25,898 nt of DNA from Atribacterota bacterium (GTDB lineage: Bacteria > Atribacterota > Phoenicimicrobiia > Phoenicimicrobiales > Stramentimicrobiaceae), in the NCBI GenBank assembly GCA_028696495.1, contig JAQVGY010000007.1:1-25898 (forward strand), read 5' to 3'. The translations under genes were made by a program, and so were the position numbers. Below, one piece after another: positions 24,058-25,898 of the stretch. A model generated the notes under the pieces. That model was not told the DNA's origin and searched no databases. It saw only the letters and a program-made list of their open reading frames with translations. How positions within the stretch are numbered: position 1 is the stretch's first letter; every line of letters starts with the position of its first letter.

Positions 24058-24294
24058 CTTTAAAACCCTTTTTATGATAGTACATTATATTTGTAATCAA
24101 TGCTTGGATATTATATAATAAAATAAATTACCGTATCAAAACATTTTAAATTATAGCATATATCATCATTTTCAGGTATAGTAATTGGAAAAAAATTCTA
24201 TAATTTTTTTCAATTCCAATATGAAAACAAACGGGGTAAAAATTTAATTAATAAAAATCTTTGTGTCTGGTTAGTTTAAATATTCTTTTGTTCC

Positions 24295-24326
24295 TTGACT
24301 ATTTTTTTTAACTAATATAATATAAT
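24295..24326 (+). promoter_or_regulatory. Probable promoter for the glycine riboswitch and fhs
   Basis: TTGACT (24295-24300) followed by overlapping -10 candidates: TATAAT at 24316-24321 (15-base spacer), TAATAT at 24318-24323 (17) and TATAAT at 24321-24326 (20). It is placed about 45 bp before the first aptamer. Which -10 is used is uncertain, but a promoter here is very likely. Confidence 0.6.
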
Positions 24327-24370
24327 TGTGTTGTGTATATAAAAAAATAGTAGAAGCTGGATGAAGATTT

Positions 24371-24581
24371 CGGGAGAGGTTTTTATTTAAAAAACGCCGA
24401 AGGTGCAAGATGAAAAAACATCTAAACTCTCAGGCAAAAGGACCGAGATTGGACAGTGCTCTGGAAAGATTTATATATCACCGAAGGAGAAATTTCCTTA
24501 CTAAAGATTGTTTTGATAAATACAACTTGAATGGTTTAATCTTATATTTCAGGAAAGAATCTCTCAGGTTCCAAGACAGAG
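24371..24581 (+). ncRNA. Tandem glycine riboswitch
   Basis: Two glycine aptamers in the usual head-to-tail arrangement. Aptamer I (about 24371-24445) has CGGGAGAGG, CGCCGAAGGTGCAAG and AACTCTCAGGCAAAAGGACCG-like sequence. After a short linker, aptamer II (about 24458-24581) has GCTCTGGAAAG, ACCGAAGGAGAAAT, TCTCTCAGGTTCCAAGACAGAG. Each carries the conserved CCGAAGG and CTCTCAGG elements. Aptamer II has an added peripheral hairpin (AAGATT 24504-24509 with AATCTT 24538-24543). It precedes a terminator and fhs. The 3' P1 strand GACAGAG is shared with the terminator stem, so glycine binding should favour read-through, an ON switch. Confidence 0.92.
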
Positions 24582-24613
24582 TCTTATAAAAACTTATAAG
24601 CTCTGTTTTTTTT
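24576..24613 (+). terminator. Riboswitch-controlled intrinsic terminator before fhs
   Basis: Stem ACAGAG (24576-24581) with CTCTGT (24601-24606), extended by CTTATAA/TTATAAG after a one-base bulge, followed by eight T (24606-24613). The 5' arm is also the 3' strand of aptamer II P1 (pairing with CTCTGG around 24459-24464), so the two structures exclude each other. Confidence 0.88.
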
Positions 24614-24694
24614 ATTCTTATTATTTATAAATAATATATTATCAAAATAATTTAATTCAATATAATAATAAAACACTATATATAGGAGGATGGT

Positions 24695-25898
24695 ATGTTA
24701 TCAGATCTAGAAATTGCCCAGAAGACAGAAATGCTTCCCATAACAGACATTGCTGCTTCAATCGGAATAAAGGAAGAAGAGTTAGTATTATATGGAAAAT
24801 ATAAAGCCAAGGTAAGAACTAACATCATGGATAGAATAATGGATCGCCCTCAGGCAAAATATATTGATGTAACCGCTATTACCCCTACCCCCTTAGGTGA
24901 AGGTAAGACTGTTACTTCAATTGGCCTGGGGCAGGGATTAGCAAAGCTGGGCAAAAATGTAATCAACACTTTAAGGGAGCCCTCAATGGGACCGGTCTTT
25001 GGTATTAAAGGAGGAGCTGCCGGAGGTGGATATTCACAGGTAGTGCCCATGGAAGATTTGAATTTACATTTCACAGGTGATATTCATGCCGTGGGAGCTG
25101 CTAACAATTTGTTGTGTGCTATGCTCGATACCCATCTACAAAAAGGTAATAAAATGAACATAGATATTCCCAGCATAGGTCTTAATCGTGTTATGGACAT
25201 CTCAGATCGCGCCTTAAGGAATATTATTGTGGGTTTAGGGGGGAAAGAAAATGGCGTTCCCAGAGAGACTGGTTTCGATATAACTGTAGCTTCTGAGGTC
25301 ATGGCAATTCTCGCTATGGCTACCAATATCTTCGATTTACGGGAACGGTTGGGTAGAATGACAGTAGCCTATACTAAAGATGGAAAACCGGTTACCGCTG
25401 AGGACTTAAAGGCTGCCGGTGCTATGACTGTTCTCTTAAAGGATGCACTTAATCCTAACCTTATCCAGACACTGGAACATGGGCCTTGTTTTATGCATTG
25501 CGGTCCATTTGCCAATATTGCCCATGGTAATAATTCAATTCTTGCTGATTTAATTGCCTGCAGATTAGCCGATTATGTGGTAACAGAATCAGGATTTGGT
25601 TCCGATATGGGTTTTGAAAAGATGTGTAATATTAAATGTAGAATAAGTGGGCTTAAAGTTGATTGTGCTGTTATTGTCTGTACCATAAGAGCCTTAAAAA
25701 TGCATGGGGGCCTTATAAAGGTAGTAGCTGGGAAGCCCCTGGATATGGAAAAACTGGCAGAAGAGAATCTGCCCTCTGTAGAAAAAGGATGTGAAAATTT
25801 AGAGCAACATATCAAAATTGCTTTATTACATGGAATTAGCCCGGTTGTGGTAATAAATAGATTTCCTACTGATACACCCGCCGAGATAGAATTGATTA
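24695..25898 (+). CDS. fhs: Formate-tetrahydrofolate ligase (3' end outside the window)
   Basis: Partial gene: 401 codons are open to the right edge; the family is about 555 residues. The enzyme makes 10-formyl-THF from formate, THF and ATP, the entry step of the methyl branch of the acetyl-CoA pathway and a source of one-carbon units for purines. Visible signatures are the P-loop TPTPLGEGKTVTSIGLGQGL (about 66-85), REPSMGPVFGIKGGAAGGGY, NLHFTGDIHAVGAANN, and GPFANIAHGNNS. AGGAGG sits five bases before the ATG; an out-of-frame ATG at 24690 is ignored. It is controlled by the glycine riboswitch just upstream and so is presumably tied to glycine-derived one-carbon flow, with further folate or glycine-cleavage genes possibly beyond the edge. 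Minus-strand frames inside it are shadows. Confidence 0.97.
   Translation, partial: MLSDLEIAQKTEMLPITDIAASIGIKEEELVLYGKYKAKVRTNIMDRIMDRPQAKYIDVTAITPTPLGEGKTVTSIGLGQGLAKLGKNVINTLREPSMGPVFGIKGGAAGGGYSQVVPMEDLNLHFTGDIHAVGAANNLLCAMLDTHLQKGNKMNIDIPSIGLNRVMDISDRALRNIIVGLGGKENGVPRETGFDITVASEVMAILAMATNIFDLRERLGRMTVAYTKDGKPVTAEDLKAAGAMTVLLKDALNPNLIQTLEHGPCFMHCGPFANIAHGNNSILADLIACRLADYVVTESGFGSDMGFEKMCNIKCRISGLKVDCAVIVCTIRALKMHGGLIKVVAGKPLDMEKLAEENLPSVEKGCENLEQHIKIALLHGISPVVVINRFPTDTPAEIELI

Larger units (their letters stand above)
24058..24694. promoter_or_regulatory. Divergent control region between guaA and fhs
   Basis: This 637-bp stretch has no protein gene. The left part (24058-24290) is AT-rich and holds the guaA promoter, probably the extended -10 TGCTATAAT on the minus strand (-10 complement of 24150-24155, no good -35). 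The right part holds the fhs promoter at 24295-24326, the tandem glycine riboswitch at 24371-24581 and its terminator. Confidence 0.6.

Noticed and set aside
24850..25815. Minus-strand frames at the right end
   Set aside because: They lie antisense within fhs, whose plus-strand frame is open to the edge and matches the family throughout.

Overview
The window is about 26 kb of low-GC bacterial chromosome, densely packed with core metabolic and housekeeping genes. Nearly all are on the minus strand; only a secreted peptidyl-prolyl isomerase and the riboswitch-controlled formate-THF ligase at the right end are on the plus strand. I see no mobile element, CRISPR array, tRNA or rRNA. The two-subunit glycyl-tRNA synthetase, the rpsU-phoH-pgpH-ybeY-cdd-recO-glyQS order typical of Firmicutes and related anaerobes, a Na+-type membrane pyrophosphatase, pyruvate phosphate dikinase, a TAXI TRAP transporter and formate-THF ligase suggest a fermentative or acetogen-like anaerobe. 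Atribacterota (JS1/OP9) or a neighbouring deep-branching lineage would fit, but this placement is inference from gene content and base composition.

Layout, read in the minus-strand direction from right to left. First come guaA, purA and ilvE (GMP and AMP branches of purine synthesis and branched-chain transamination). They converge on the plus-strand isomerase gene at a shared hairpin. Next come rpsU with its own promoter and terminator, then phoH-pgpH-ybeY with overlapping ends. Then there is a TAXI receptor / DUF1850 / fused TRAP permease transporter, a DUF3048 protein, cdd and recO. Then glyQ-glyS-ppdK form an operon joined by two ATGA overlaps behind a clear sigma70-type promoter. Last come hppA and the 5' end of a pyrimidine-nucleoside phosphorylase. 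At the far right, on the plus strand, a tandem glycine riboswitch with an intrinsic terminator precedes fhs, which runs off the window.

The genes share themes. fhs supplies one-carbon units needed for purine synthesis, and purA and guaA make the final purine nucleotides. PPDK interconverts PEP and pyruvate with pyrophosphate, and the neighbouring HppA couples pyrophosphate to a cation gradient that could drive the TRAP transporter.

The most notable observation is that GuaA has lost the catalytic cysteine of its glutaminase domain (Asp88 in its place) and has a rewritten oxyanion loop, while its synthetase half looks intact. This predicts an ammonia-dependent GMP synthase. Other points are a 107-bp overlap of pgpH with ybeY, a transporter module sitting where dgkA usually lies (with era also absent), a structured leader before glyQ, a possible ribosome-site-masking hairpin in the rpsU leader, and an intrinsic-terminator-like hairpin separating the TAXI receptor gene from its permease genes.
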